From positions 62,001 through 126,000 of the forward strand of contig CAIJOA010000039.1 in the NCBI GenBank assembly GCA_903822185.1: a DNA stretch of 64,000 bases, in the 5' to 3' direction. A model generated the notes under the pieces. The model did no database searches and was not told where the DNA came from. It saw nothing but the letters and a program-made list of their open reading frames with translations. Source of the DNA: an uncultured Rhodospirillales bacterium. Its GTDB lineage: Bacteria; Pseudomonadota; Alphaproteobacteria; ATCC43930; CGMCC-115725. Position 1 is the first letter of the stretch. The number at the start of each line of letters is the position of its first letter. Below are positions 51,345 to 59,174 of the stretch, piece after piece. Made by a program: the position numbers and the translations under genes.

Positions 51345-52312
51345 TGGTTCTCTTTCTTGACCAAGGGTGCATGGAATACCGTGATGTTTGAATATCCAGC
51401 TCGAGAAAATTGAACACGAAAATAATTTGCGACAGGTTCTTCTGCGAAATACCATTCGACAGGATAACGGTCCGCGGCAGCCTTTGATTGTCTCTGCGCC
51501 TGCCCCATAATTTCCTTAACGCCTTCGTAATTCCTTCGCCATGTATCCGGACCCGTCATTGCCCATCGAAAGCCTTCACCTTTCGCTTCTAGCAAAACAC
51601 CATTGCGGCATCCGTCGAAACTTACGCCTTTGAAGTCGACAGCCAAACCTCGCGGCAACCCCGTGATCTGCTCCTGATAAGCAAGCGCACGCTCGGATCT
51701 TTTCGGCCAATTTGCAGTATCGGGACCAGGGTCCGGGCAAAGCTTTGCGCGGTCACTTTGCGTAACACTCTGCGCAATCGTTCCTGCATCCGAATCTTTG
51801 GACGCTCTACGCGCTTCGTATGCATAAATCGCATCGGAATCGATCGCGACGGCGCTACCGCCAAGATAAGAACCAATCGAGTTGCCGTCCTTGTCGCGAA
51901 AGATTCCATCGGCACCTGATCGGCCCGAATAAAGTACGTCGATATCGCCATCACCACGATCGCGGGTGAGCGATAGAACGCCAGTACCTTGATCGAAGCG
52001 GTAGCTGACATCGGGTGAGTCGGGCACCGCCCCATCGGAGATCAGGCTCCGATTGGTCGGGATGAAAATCGTCCCCAGAAAGGCGACCGGCGCGGCAACG
52101 GCGCCCAAGGCTCCCGAACCTGCTGCGAGAACCCGAGCGCCCAATTGACGGAGCGCGGGCAGCAATTCAGGTGCGAAGATATCCGCAGCTGATACCGACG
52201 CAGCTCTCCCGGCAAGCGCGGCCGCCGCACCGTCTCCCGTCCAACGCCCGCGTTCATCCCGCGGCTGATTAGTGTCGAATCCCTCTTTCGCGAGAGGAAC
52301 CGTTTTAGCCAA
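51341..52312 (-). CDS. Polymorphic toxin with C-terminal Tox-REase-5 nuclease domain (start uncertain, possibly 5'-disrupted)
   Basis: From the TTG at 52312 the product has 323 residues: an N-terminal NQPRDERGRWT motif, a hydrophobic stretch (AGSGALGAVAAPVAFLGTIFIP, about 65-85), a beta-rich middle, and a C-terminal restriction-endonuclease-fold domain from about residue 190 beginning CPDPGPDTANW. Catalytic candidates are D233 (SFDGC) and E242-x-K244 (LLEAKG). The frame stays open upstream to 52528 with protein-like sequence (DGGYLCVGVGSGGALLREIEE, HPFERAVASGQ) but contains no ATG, GTG or TTG, so the native start has probably been lost or frameshifted. It likely kills or inhibits neighbouring cells; the secretion system is not visible here. 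Confidence 0.7.
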   Translation of the reverse strand: MAKTVPLAKEGFDTNQPRDERGRWTGDGAAAALAGRAASVSAADIFAPELLPALRQLGARVLAAGSGALGAVAAPVAFLGTIFIPTNRSLISDGAVPDSPDVSYRFDQGTGVLSLTRDRGDGDIDVLYSGRSGADGIFRDKDGNSIGSYLGGSAVAIDSDAIYAYEARRASKDSDAGTIAQSVTQSDRAKLCPDPGPDTANWPKRSERALAYQEQITGLPRGLAVDFKGVSFDGCRNGVLLEAKGEGFRWAMTGPDTWRRNYEGVKEIMGQAQRQSKAAADRYPVEWYFAEEPVANYFRVQFSRAGYSNITVFHAPLVKKENQ

Positions 52313-52528
52313 ATAAGCGAGAAACGGATCGTCGCGCGATGCTGTGTTTTGTCCCGACGCGACCGCCCGCTCGAAAGGATGATTCTCTTCAATTTCGCGA
52401 AGTAGAGCGCCACCTGAACCGACGCCTACGCATAGGTAGCCACCGTCAGCCGTGTGACTGACCAGGATCGAATCTGGGTCAGCCGCATCCTTTGTGGATT
52501 GACAAAAAGTCGGGGCAAAAAAGGCTTT
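52313..52528 (-). pseudogene. In-frame 5' extension of the toxin gene without a start codon
   Basis: This 72-codon stretch continues the toxin frame upstream to a TGA at 52531-52529. It reads like coding sequence (ILVSHTADGGYLCVGVGS, ENHPFERAVASGQNTASRDD) but has only CTG as a possible start. An ATG at 52488-52486 lies one base out of frame (ATG-CGG versus frame GCG-GCT-GAC), as expected if a single base has been lost just after an original start codon. Confidence 0.55.
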
Positions 52529-52606
52529 TCAACGCGCGGGGATCCGCGCCTAGTTCCCAAAGCGTCGTCCACCGCAGCCCCTGTTCTGTATAATTTGGAA
52601 CCTAAT

Positions 52607-52635
52607 TAACTAGAACAAAACAAGAACAATGTCAA
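52607..52635 (-). promoter_or_regulatory. Probable sigma-70-type promoter for the toxin-immunity pair
   Basis: On the minus strand TTGACA (52635-52630) is followed after 17 bases by TAGTTA (52612-52607), within an AT-rich stretch directly upstream of the toxin reading frame. The -35 is perfect and the -10 keeps TA...A. It overlaps nothing else and lies just after the terminator of the upstream SBP gene. Confidence 0.5.
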
Positions 52636-52638
52636 GCT

Positions 52639-52671
52639 AAAAAGGGCGCGCCTTTCTATGAAGCCGCGCCC
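52639..52671 (-). terminator. Rho-independent terminator of the SBP gene at 52681
   Basis: On the minus strand GGGCGCG pairs with CGCGCCC around a 14-base loop and is followed by TTTTT, 10 bases after the SBP stop codon. It isolates the toxin-immunity pair from the upstream transporter genes. Confidence 0.75.
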
Positions 52672-52680
52672 TTTCCGCTG

Positions 52681-53685
52681 TTACTTCAAGCGCTCCGCCG
52701 CTTCCTTCGCCATGCTCAAATCCGCATATTTCTTCGCATCGATATCGATGTTGAGAAACCCGGCTTCCTTCTGGACCTGCAGATTGCGCTGCAAGCTATC
52801 GAGATCGGGCAGCAAGTTCGGGTCGCGATAGAGATCGTTCGTCGTGAACACCCAGGCCTGCATCGCCGCCACCGGGATCTTGGTGAAGTTCGAGATGATG
52901 GCGAGCGCTTCTTCGCGGTTCTTCGGGTCGAGATACCAGCGCAGCTCGCGCATTTCGTCCTCGAGGTAATCGACGAGAGCGGCGCGGTTCTTCGCGATGT
53001 AAGCGGTGCGGGCGACGGGGAAGAGAATCTGGATGCTGCCGCCCATCGCGTCGGCGCCGGTGAAGAGCACGCGGGCCTTTTCGATCGCGCGCGCATCCTG
53101 ACGGATGTTCGAGATCGTCGTGATCATGTCCGCCTTGCCTTCCAGCAGGAACGGAATCATGTGCGAGAAATCGGTTTCGATGACGGTGTAGTCGCGCTTG
53201 TCCTCAAGGCCGATGCGGCGCAGATAGGCGCGCATGGCGATGTCGGTGCCGGCGCCGATGACGTTGGTGGCGATCGTCTTGCCCTTCAAATCGGCCGGCG
53301 TTTTGATCGGCCCGTCTTTCAGCACCATGAAGCCATTCGAGAGATAGCCGGGATGACCGTCCTGCAGCGTCGAGCCGATGACGCGGAGATCGGTCATGCG
53401 GCCGTTCTGGATCGCCAGCGCGAAGGAGGCATAGGCGAGATCGGCAATATCGAGATCGCCCGTGCCGAGGGCGGTGATCATCGGCGCGGTGCCCGCGAAA
53501 TGAATCGGTTCCAATTCGTAGGTCTTGCCGTGATGAGTCGCGAGCTCGGGCTTGGCGAGGAGGATCGGCGCCAGCGAGGTCGGTACGGTGATCCAGCCGA
53601 TTTTGATCTTGAGCGGATCGGCGTGTGCCGCGCCGGCGAGCAACACACCGGCGGCGACCGTGGCGATCAAAGACTTCAAACGCAT
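52681..53685 (-). CDS. NMT1/SsuA-like ABC substrate-binding protein, pair member A
   Basis: A 334-residue SBP with a signal peptide ending at GAAHA/DPL. It starts IKIGWITVPTSLAPILLAKPEL and has the ligand-lobe blocks HFAGTAPMITALGTGDLDIADLAYA and ATNVIGAGTDIAMRAYL. It is a close paralogue of the SBP at 54615 (shared GTAPMxTAL, GLEDKRDY, NRAALVDYxEDE, KEAGFLxIDID) but distinct from the ten-member array and lacks its cysteine pair. It probably serves the NitT/TauT permeases at 58419-59938. It ends at a terminator. Confidence 0.87.
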   Translation of the reverse strand: MRLKSLIATVAAGVLLAGAAHADPLKIKIGWITVPTSLAPILLAKPELATHHGKTYELEPIHFAGTAPMITALGTGDLDIADLAYASFALAIQNGRMTDLRVIGSTLQDGHPGYLSNGFMVLKDGPIKTPADLKGKTIATNVIGAGTDIAMRAYLRRIGLEDKRDYTVIETDFSHMIPFLLEGKADMITTISNIRQDARAIEKARVLFTGADAMGGSIQILFPVARTAYIAKNRAALVDYLEDEMRELRWYLDPKNREEALAIISNFTKIPVAAMQAWVFTTNDLYRDPNLLPDLDSLQRNLQVQKEAGFLNIDIDAKKYADLSMAKEAAERLK

Positions 53686-53737
53686 TTCCTGTTCCCTGTG
53701 ATTCGTTTTGTTTTGACGACGACGCTCTTTTTTTACA

Positions 53738-53818
53738 CGTCACCCTCGGGCTTGACCCGAGGGTCCAGCGGTCGTTGCCGCTGAGAGATGGATTGCCGGG
53801 TCAAGCCCGGCAATGACG
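53738..53818. repeat. Triple-hairpin repeat (CGTCACCCTCGGGC type)
   Basis: Three hairpins in a row: CCCTCGGGCTTGACCCGAGGG, CAGCGGTCGTTGCCGCTG, and TTGCCGGGTCAAGCCCGGCAA, within outer arms CGTCA and TGACG. It lies between the SBP start and the GlcG-like gene. The sequence of the stems differs from the other repeat families in the window. Confidence 0.8.
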
Positions 53819-53834
53819 ATAAAGGTGGGGGCTT

Positions 53835-54302
53835 TTAACCCGTGACGTTTTCCGGTTCGGGCACGAGGCCGGCTTCTTTCACCGCTTCGACCGCCACCGC
53901 TTCGTCGGCATCGGCTTCGTCGCCGGACGAGCCGACCGCGCCGATGATCAGGCCGGTTTGGTCTTTGATCAGCACGCCGCCGGGCGTCGGGATCACTTTG
54001 CCGTCTGTCGCCGCCATCAATGAGGTAATGAAGGAAGGCGCAACCTCGGCGATGCGGCCGATGCCGCGGCTGGACCGATTCATCATCAGCGCGCCGTAAG
54101 CCTTGCCGATCACCACGTCCTGGCGACGGATGCCGGTGCCGTTCTCGCGCTTGAAGGCAACGAGATCGCCGCCGGCATCGAGCACGCACATGGTCATCGG
54201 CCGAAGGTTGCGGGCGCGGGCGAGACGCAGGGCGGTATCGACGATCCTGGTCGCGGTTTCGAGATCGACACCGCGCGTCATCGCGCGAGAAACGGTGGCC
54301 AT
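53835..54302 (-). CDS. GlcG/HbpS-like small protein
   Basis: A 155-residue protein starting at ATG 54302 behind TAAAGGAGCACTCT. The family opening VDLETATRIVDTALRLARARNLRPMTMCVLDAGGDLVAFKRENG and the glycine-rich TPGGVLIKDQTGLIIGAVGSSGD are typical of GlcG/HbpS proteins, some of which bind heme or corrinoid; for most the role is unknown. It lies between two paralogous SBP genes on the same strand, so it may modify or bind the imported compound. Confidence 0.85.
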   Translation of the reverse strand: MATVSRAMTRGVDLETATRIVDTALRLARARNLRPMTMCVLDAGGDLVAFKRENGTGIRRQDVVIGKAYGALMMNRSSRGIGRIAEVAPSFITSLMAATDGKVIPTPGGVLIKDQTGLIIGAVGSSGDEADADEAVAVEAVKEAGLVPEPENVTG

Positions 54303-54357
54303 AGAGTGCTCCTTTAGGGCTTTAGCATGAATTGGGTTGGGCATGACATAACCCAAT

Positions 54358-54435
54358 CGTCACTCCCGCGAAAGCGGGAGTCCATGCCAACAGCGTACTC
54401 GTTGCCCGATGGATTCCCGCTTTCGCGGGAATGAC
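54358..54435. repeat. Double-hairpin repeat, CCCGCGAAAGCGGG family (copy 2)
   Basis: Same structure as 48485-48563: CTCCCGCGAAAGCGGGAG and ATTCCCGCTTTCGCGGGAAT form two hairpins, with outer arms CGTCA and ATGAC and a variable centre. Stems are conserved while the centre differs between copies. Confidence 0.88.
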
Positions 54436-54469
54436 AGAAAAAGAATTAGGCATCGCGTTGGCGTCCTTG

Positions 54470-54601
54470 CCCCTCGCCCGCTTGCGGAAGAGGGAGGGGC
54501 CCGCCGCGGCGCGGTGGGAGGGTGAGGGTTGTCGGCATCGTGCGATCCCCCTCACCCGCTCGCTGCGCTCGCCACCCTCTCCCCCAACTTGGGGGCGAGG
54601 G
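54470..54601. repeat. CCCTCGCCC-type long inverted repeat (copy 1)
   Basis: About 132 bases bounded by CCCCTCGCCC and GGGCGAGGG, with inner GGTGAGGG/CCCTCACC arms. It shares end motifs with 55727-55850 (CCCTCGCCCC...GGGGCGAGGG, GGTGAGGGG) but differs in the middle, so both appear to be degraded members of one repeat family. Confidence 0.75.
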
Positions 54602-54614
54602 TTGAGAAAGCGGT

Positions 54615-55622
54615 TCAATTCGCTTTCACCCGTTTCGCCGCTTCTTCGACGATGCTGAGGTCGGCGAATTTCGGGACGTCGATGTCGATCTTGAGGAAGC
54701 CGGCTTCTTTCTGCGTCTTGAGGTTGCTTTGCAGCGCGTCGAGGTTCGGCATGTTGTCGGGGCTGCGATAGATGTCTTCCTTGGTGTAGAGCCAGCTATC
54801 GTAATGTTCCGGCGGCGCCTTGGTGAATTTCGAGACGATCTGCACCACCTCGGCATGGTTCTTCGGGTCCATATACCATTTGAGCGCGCGGCCCTCGTCT
54901 TCGAAATAATCGACCAGGGCGGCGCGGTTCTTGGTGATGAAAGGCGTGCGGGCGACGCGGAACAGCATCGCCGTCACGCCCATGCCTTCGCGCAGATAAA
55001 ACAGCGGCCGCGACATCGCCTGCAATTCGGGATCGAGCACGGTCGAATGGATCGTCGCGATGAGCTGCGCTTTCCCCTGTTTCAGCGCGTCCTTCATGCT
55101 GAAATAGGAAACCTCGATCTCGTTGTAATCGCGCTTATCTTCAAGCCCGTTCTTGCGCAGCCAGGCGCGCATGCCGATATCGGTACCCGACCCCAGCACG
55201 TTGGTCGCGGCGACATGACCTTTCATATCGGCGATCGTCTTGATCGGCCCGTCCTTCAACACGACGTAGGGGATCGACAGGAAGCCGGGCACACCGTCCT
55301 GCATCTCGTCGGCGATGACGCGCAGATCGTCCATATGCGCGTTCTGGATGGCGATGCCGAACGAACCGAACGCCATCTCGCTGATATCGAGATCGCCGGT
55401 CGCGAGCGCCGTCACCATCGGCGCGGTGCCGTTGAAATGAATCGGCTCCAGCGTGTAGCTCTTGCCGAGATGACGGACGAGGTCGGGCTTCACATCGAGG
55501 ATCGGCGTCAGCGAGCTGGGCACGTCGCTCCAGCCGATGCGGAGTTTGACGGGATCGGCTTGGGCCGCAGATGCTGCGACCATCGACGCGAACACTGTCG
55601 CGAAAACGACTCCCCGATTCAT
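54615..55622 (-). CDS. NMT1/SsuA-like ABC substrate-binding protein, pair member B
   Basis: A 335-residue SBP with a signal peptide ending at AAQA/DPV. It is paralogous to member A at 52681: LRIGWSDVPSSLTPILDVKPDL, HFNGTAPMVTALATGDLDISEMA, ATNVLGSGTDIGMRAWL and KEAGFLKIDID. Differences in the ligand-lobe loops (SIPYVVLKDG versus SNGFMVLKDG) suggest related but different ligands. Divergent from the amidohydrolase at 56022 across a repeat-rich 399-base region. Confidence 0.87.
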   Translation of the reverse strand: MNRGVVFATVFASMVAASAAQADPVKLRIGWSDVPSSLTPILDVKPDLVRHLGKSYTLEPIHFNGTAPMVTALATGDLDISEMAFGSFGIAIQNAHMDDLRVIADEMQDGVPGFLSIPYVVLKDGPIKTIADMKGHVAATNVLGSGTDIGMRAWLRKNGLEDKRDYNEIEVSYFSMKDALKQGKAQLIATIHSTVLDPELQAMSRPLFYLREGMGVTAMLFRVARTPFITKNRAALVDYFEDEGRALKWYMDPKNHAEVVQIVSKFTKAPPEHYDSWLYTKEDIYRSPDNMPNLDALQSNLKTQKEAGFLKIDIDVPKFADLSIVEEAAKRVKAN

Positions 55623-55726
55623 AGATCATTCCTCCCCGTTCATTTTTCGTTGAGCGCAACCCTATGCCAGGTGGGCAAGGAAGAAAAGCGACACCCTACC
55701 TAATAGCCCTCGCTCCAATCTCTTAG

Positions 55727-55850
55727 CCCTCGCCCCTTGAGGGGAGAGGGTTGGGTGAGGGGTCGGGCAACAACGAGGATCGTGGGGTCGTTCCCCCTCA
55801 CCTTCCCATCGCTACGCGACGGGCCCCTTCCTCTCCCCAAGGGGCGAGGG
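55727..55850. repeat. CCCTCGCCC-type long inverted repeat (copy 2)
   Basis: Arms CCCTCGCCCCTTGAGGGGAG and CTCCCCAAGGGGCGAGGG enclose a second pair TGAGGGG/CCCCCTCA and a variable centre. Related to 54470-54601 by its termini. Confidence 0.82.
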
Positions 55851-55861
55851 GAAAAAGACAC

Positions 55862-55954
55862 TTCACCACGGAGACACGGAGATCACGAAGAGAAGGAAAT
55901 TGAGAAGACCTTCTCTCTTCTCTCTTCTCCCTACCTCCGTGTCTCCGTGGTGAA
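55862..55954. repeat. 20-bp perfect inverted repeat around a purine/pyrimidine tract
   Basis: TTCACCACGGAGACACGGAG (55862-55881) and its exact complement at 55935-55954 bracket a centre with purine-rich AGAGAAGGAAATTGAGAAG opposed to pyrimidine-rich CTTCTCTCTTCTC, which also pair. The whole element can form a hairpin of more than 35 bp. This sequence type occurs widely as an intergenic repeat in bacteria. Confidence 0.88.
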
Positions 55955-56021
55955 CCCTGCCCGCGTTTGACCCCTCAAAACCGCACCCATATAGTCGCCA
56001 CAACATAAACGGGAGGACCTT

Positions 56022-56957
56022 ATGACCACGCCATTCCGCATCGACGTCCATCATCATCCGACGCCCTGCGCCGAGATCATCAACGGCAAGCGCGCGGTGC
56101 CGCCGAATCTGAAGGATTGGACGGCCGCCATGTCGCTTGAAGATATGGACAAGAACGGCGTCGCCACCTCGATCCTGTCGCTGAACCATCCCGTTGCCGT
56201 CTGGGAAAGCGATCAGGCCGGCGCGCGCAAACAGGCGCGCGAGTGGAACGAATTCATGACCAAGCAGGCCAAGGACCATCCCGGCCGCTTCGGCGTCTTC
56301 GCGGTGCTGCCGATCCTCGATATCGCCGGATCGCTGATCGAGATGGAATATGCGCTCGACACGCTAAAGGCCGACGGCATCAACATGATGACCAATATCG
56401 GCGACAAGTGGCTGGGCGATCCCTACTACTTCCCGCTGTTCGAGGAATTGAACCGGCGCAAGGCGGTGATCTATTGCCACCCGCACGCGCCGAACTGCAC
56501 CGCCAACATGATGATGCCGATGATCAATGATTCGGTCATCGAATTCGCCACCGACACGTCGCGCGCCATCGGCACGATGCTGTTCTCGGGCGCGGCGCAT
56601 AAATTCCCGGACATCAAATTCATCTTCTCGCATGCCGGCGGTACGATGCCGTTCATTCTCGAACGCTATACGCGCCACCCGCTGACCGACAAGGCGATCG
56701 CGGCCAAGGTGCCGGATGGCGTCGTCAATTACCTGAAGCGGTTCTATTACGACACCGCCCAGGCCTCGCATCCTTTCGCGATGTCGGCGATCACCCGCTT
56801 CGTCGCCATCTCGCAATTGCTGTTCGGCACCGACTTCCCGTACCGCAATGCCGAAGACCATGTGAACGGCCTGCGCGAATGCGGCTTCTCGGACAGCGAT
56901 CTGCGCGCGATTGAGCGCGAGAACGCCGAACGGCTGCTGCCGCAATACAAGCGCTGA
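56022..56957 (+). CDS. Amidohydrolase_2 (ACMSD-type), copy 2
   Basis: A 311-residue metal-dependent barrel enzyme with HxH at H10/H12 (IDVHHH), barrel His in YCHPHAPNC, His in IFSHAGGT and Asp in FGTDFPYR. RBS CGGGAGGACCTT. It differs from the other three close copies in its N-terminal loop (PTPCAEIINGKRAVPP), a likely substrate-lid region. Probable reaction: decarboxylation of an aromatic or unsaturated carboxylic acid, or hydrolysis. A terminator follows. Confidence 0.87.
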   Translation: MTTPFRIDVHHHPTPCAEIINGKRAVPPNLKDWTAAMSLEDMDKNGVATSILSLNHPVAVWESDQAGARKQAREWNEFMTKQAKDHPGRFGVFAVLPILDIAGSLIEMEYALDTLKADGINMMTNIGDKWLGDPYYFPLFEELNRRKAVIYCHPHAPNCTANMMMPMINDSVIEFATDTSRAIGTMLFSGAAHKFPDIKFIFSHAGGTMPFILERYTRHPLTDKAIAAKVPDGVVNYLKRFYYDTAQASHPFAMSAITRFVAISQLLFGTDFPYRNAEDHVNGLRECGFSDSDLRAIERENAERLLPQYKR

Positions 56958-56976
56958 GAACCTCTTTTTGAGGCCA

Positions 56977-57006
56977 GGGCCCGTCGCACTGCGGCGGACC
57001 CTTTTT
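56977..57006 (+). terminator. Rho-independent terminator
   Basis: GGGCCCGTCGC and GCGGCGGACCC form an imperfect GC-rich stem followed by TTTTT, 20 bases after the amidohydrolase stop. A small CCTC-TTTTT-GAGG hairpin precedes it. Confidence 0.75.
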
Positions 57007-57117
57007 CTTGCCCATGCCGCACCGGAAAACCGGCGATTCGGATTTCTCTTTCCCCCAAAACTGGCCTAAAGTCGCGCCGCCCGGTGGTTATTCGGGTGGG
57101 AGGCTTAGAGGATCAGA

Positions 57118-58416
57118 ATGGGTCAGCCGACGAAGGGCCAGTCGAACGGCAAAGCAAACAAAACAACCCCGAAAAAGGGTGGTCTCAAGGTGCGCGAACT
57201 CGCGCCCATTAATGTCAAAAGCGACACGCGCGACATCCTCGCCCATGCAGCCATCGATGCGCGCAAAATGCGCGATTATTTCATCGTCGATGTCGATGCG
57301 CATGTGACCGAGATCGCGTTCTGGAACGAGATCACCGATCTGATCGACGGCGATGTCTATCGCCAATGGGCCGAATCCTTCCGCGACCGCGCCGGCGGCG
57401 GCGGCACCGCCCTGCTGAACATTTCGCCTGGCATGAGCTTCCAAGACGTTTTCGGCCGTATCCCGCATGACCATATGCAGGGCGAAACGACCGAGGGCGA
57501 AACTAAGCATCGTCAGGTCGTGATCACCGAGCGCGCCATGAATTCCATGGGCATCGATTATATGATCGTCTTCCCGACGCCGATGCTGCAATTGGGTATG
57601 CACCCGCAGCCGGAAGTCGAGGTCGTGCTGGGCAAGGCTTTCAACAAGTGGATGACGGACCGCATCCTGCCCCAAGGCCCGCGGATGAAGATGTTCGTCT
57701 ATCTGCCGTTCTGCGATCCCGATGCCTGCCTCGCGGCGATCAAGGAATTCGGCGACAAGCCCGGCGTGATCGGCTTCTGCATCACGGCGACGCGCTACAA
57801 GCCGGTCCATCACAACAGCTATATGAAGATCTATCGCGCCATCGAGGAATCCGGCAAGCCGCTCGCCTTCCATGCCGGTTACTATTGGGGCGACCAATCG
57901 ATGATGCAGATCAACCGCTTCATCGGCATGCACGCAATTTCGTTCGTGCATTTCAGTATTCTGCACATGACCAATTGGGTGCTGAACGGCCTGCCGGAAC
58001 GGTTCCCAAAGCTGAAAGTCATCTGGATCGAAAGCGGCCTCGCCTGGGTGCCGTTCCTGATGCAACGGCTGGATTCCGAATATCTGATGCGCAGTTCGGA
58101 GGCGCCGCTGCTGAAGCGCCGCCCCAGCGACTATATGCGCGAGATGTTTTACACGTCGCAGCCGCTGGAAACGAGCAACCTTGACCTGACCGAGGCAACC
58201 TTCAAAGCGATCAACGCCGAGACGCAATTGCTGTTCTCGTCCGACTGGCCGCATTGGGACTTCAACCCGCCCAGCTCGATCTCCAACTTGCCGTTCCTGT
58301 CGGAGCAGCAGAAGCGAAACATCCTCGGGCTCAACGCGGCGAAGCTTTTGAACTTGGAAGTTCCGAAGACGAAGCTCGCCGAGATTCCCGACGCACCCGC
58401 CGAAGCGGCGGAATAG
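57118..58416 (+). CDS. Amidohydrolase_2 family protein, long divergent form (DxH variant)
   Basis: A 432-residue member with a basic N-terminal extension of about 50 residues (GKANKTTPKKGG) before the barrel. The usual HxH metal motif is D60-A-H62 (VDVDAHVTE), as in the subgroup of amidohydrolase_2 proteins with DxH. Later ligands include FHAGYYWG, WIESGLAW and SSDWPHWD. It is clearly different from the four short copies. RBS TTAGAGGATCAGA. It is followed after two bases by a permease gene, so the enzyme is co-expressed with an ABC importer and may act on the imported compound. Confidence 0.82.
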   Translation: MGQPTKGQSNGKANKTTPKKGGLKVRELAPINVKSDTRDILAHAAIDARKMRDYFIVDVDAHVTEIAFWNEITDLIDGDVYRQWAESFRDRAGGGGTALLNISPGMSFQDVFGRIPHDHMQGETTEGETKHRQVVITERAMNSMGIDYMIVFPTPMLQLGMHPQPEVEVVLGKAFNKWMTDRILPQGPRMKMFVYLPFCDPDACLAAIKEFGDKPGVIGFCITATRYKPVHHNSYMKIYRAIEESGKPLAFHAGYYWGDQSMMQINRFIGMHAISFVHFSILHMTNWVLNGLPERFPKLKVIWIESGLAWVPFLMQRLDSEYLMRSSEAPLLKRRPSDYMREMFYTSQPLETSNLDLTEATFKAINAETQLLFSSDWPHWDFNPPSSISNLPFLSEQQKRNILGLNAAKLLNLEVPKTKLAEIPDAPAEAAE

Positions 58417-58418
58417 CA

Positions 58419-59174
58419 ATGAACCGGCTGCGCGGCTTCCTCATCCCGGTGGTTTTGCTCCTGTTGTGGGAGATCGGTGCACGCACGGATATCCTGCCGC
58501 CCGATACGATGTCGCAACCGACCGAAATCCTCGCCGCCGGTTGGGAAGCCTTGATGGACGGTAGTTTGCTACTCGCGACCTACCAGACGTTCCAGACCGC
58601 GTTGCTTGGTCTCGCCATCGGCAGCGGCATCGGCATCATTCTCGGCGCGCTTATCGGCGTATCACCGGTGCTCGAAGCCATCGTCGGCCCGACGCTCGAC
58701 ACCATCCGCCCGGTACCGGCCGTCGCGCTGATCCCGCTGGCGCTGCTCATCTATGGTTTCGGCGTGCGCATGGAAGTGCTGGTCATCAGCTTCGCCTGCA
58801 TCTGGCCGGTGCTGATCGTCACGGTTTCGGCGGTGCGCGGGATCGAGCCGCGTCTGATGGAGGTCGCGCGCATGCTGCAGATGCCGGCGCTCAGCCGGAT
58901 GAAGCGGATTGTCCTTCCCGCCGCCCTCGCCCGCATCGCCGTCGGCATCCGCGTCGGCGCCGGCGTCGCGCTGGTCGTCGCGGTGACGGTCGAGATCGTC
59001 CTCAACCCGCAAGGGCTCGGCTACGGCATGATCATCGCGGCACAATCGCTGCGGCCGGAACTCATGTGGGCGCAATTGCTCTGGGTCGGCTTCGCCGGTT
59101 GGACGTTCAACGCCCTGCTGATGTTGATCGACCGGCGCTGGCTGCGCCGCTTCCAGACCGCGAGCGGCCGATGA
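58419..59174 (+). CDS. NitT/TauT-family ABC permease, subunit 1
   Basis: A 251-residue inner membrane protein with six predicted helices: N-terminal PVVLLLLWEIGAR, then YQTFQTALLGLAIGSGIGIILGALIG, and the EAA-like ATPase-coupling loop EVARMLQMPALSRMKRIVLP. The start is two bases after the amidohydrolase stop. It overlaps permease 2 by four bases (ATGA). The pair would form a heterodimeric pore for sulfonate-, nitrate- or carboxylate-type ligands brought by an NMT1-type SBP. Confidence 0.88.
   Translation: MNRLRGFLIPVVLLLLWEIGARTDILPPDTMSQPTEILAAGWEALMDGSLLLATYQTFQTALLGLAIGSGIGIILGALIGVSPVLEAIVGPTLDTIRPVPAVALIPLALLIYGFGVRMEVLVISFACIWPVLIVTVSAVRGIEPRLMEVARMLQMPALSRMKRIVLPAALARIAVGIRVGAGVALVVAVTVEIVLNPQGLGYGMIIAAQSLRPELMWAQLLWVGFAGWTFNALLMLIDRRWLRRFQTASGR

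Larger units (their letters stand above)
54303..54614. other. Repeat-filled intergenic region
   Basis: The 312 bases between the GlcG-like gene and the next SBP hold no gene. They consist almost entirely of two palindromic repeats (54358-54435 and 54470-54601) plus the upstream RBS of the GlcG-like gene. Confidence 0.8.
55623..56021. other. Repeat-rich divergent intergenic region
   Basis: The 399 bases between the divergent SBP and amidohydrolase genes hold two long inverted repeats (55727-55850 and 55862-55954). Promoters for both genes must lie in the flanks (55623-55726 and 55955-56021); none was recognised with confidence. The amidohydrolase RBS GGGAGGACCTT is at the right edge. Confidence 0.7.

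Noticed and set aside
52589-52594. Plus-strand TATAAT box as a promoter
   Set aside because: No reasonable -35 element lies 16-18 bases upstream, and the nearest plus-strand gene is more than 3 kb away.
53738-55954. CRISPR array
   Set aside because: The repeats differ in sequence and length, are palindromic over their whole length, and are not regularly spaced; no cas genes are present.
57088-58419. 443-codon open frame antisense to the long amidohydrolase
   Set aside because: It is the mirror of a well-supported gene and has atypical composition without start signals.
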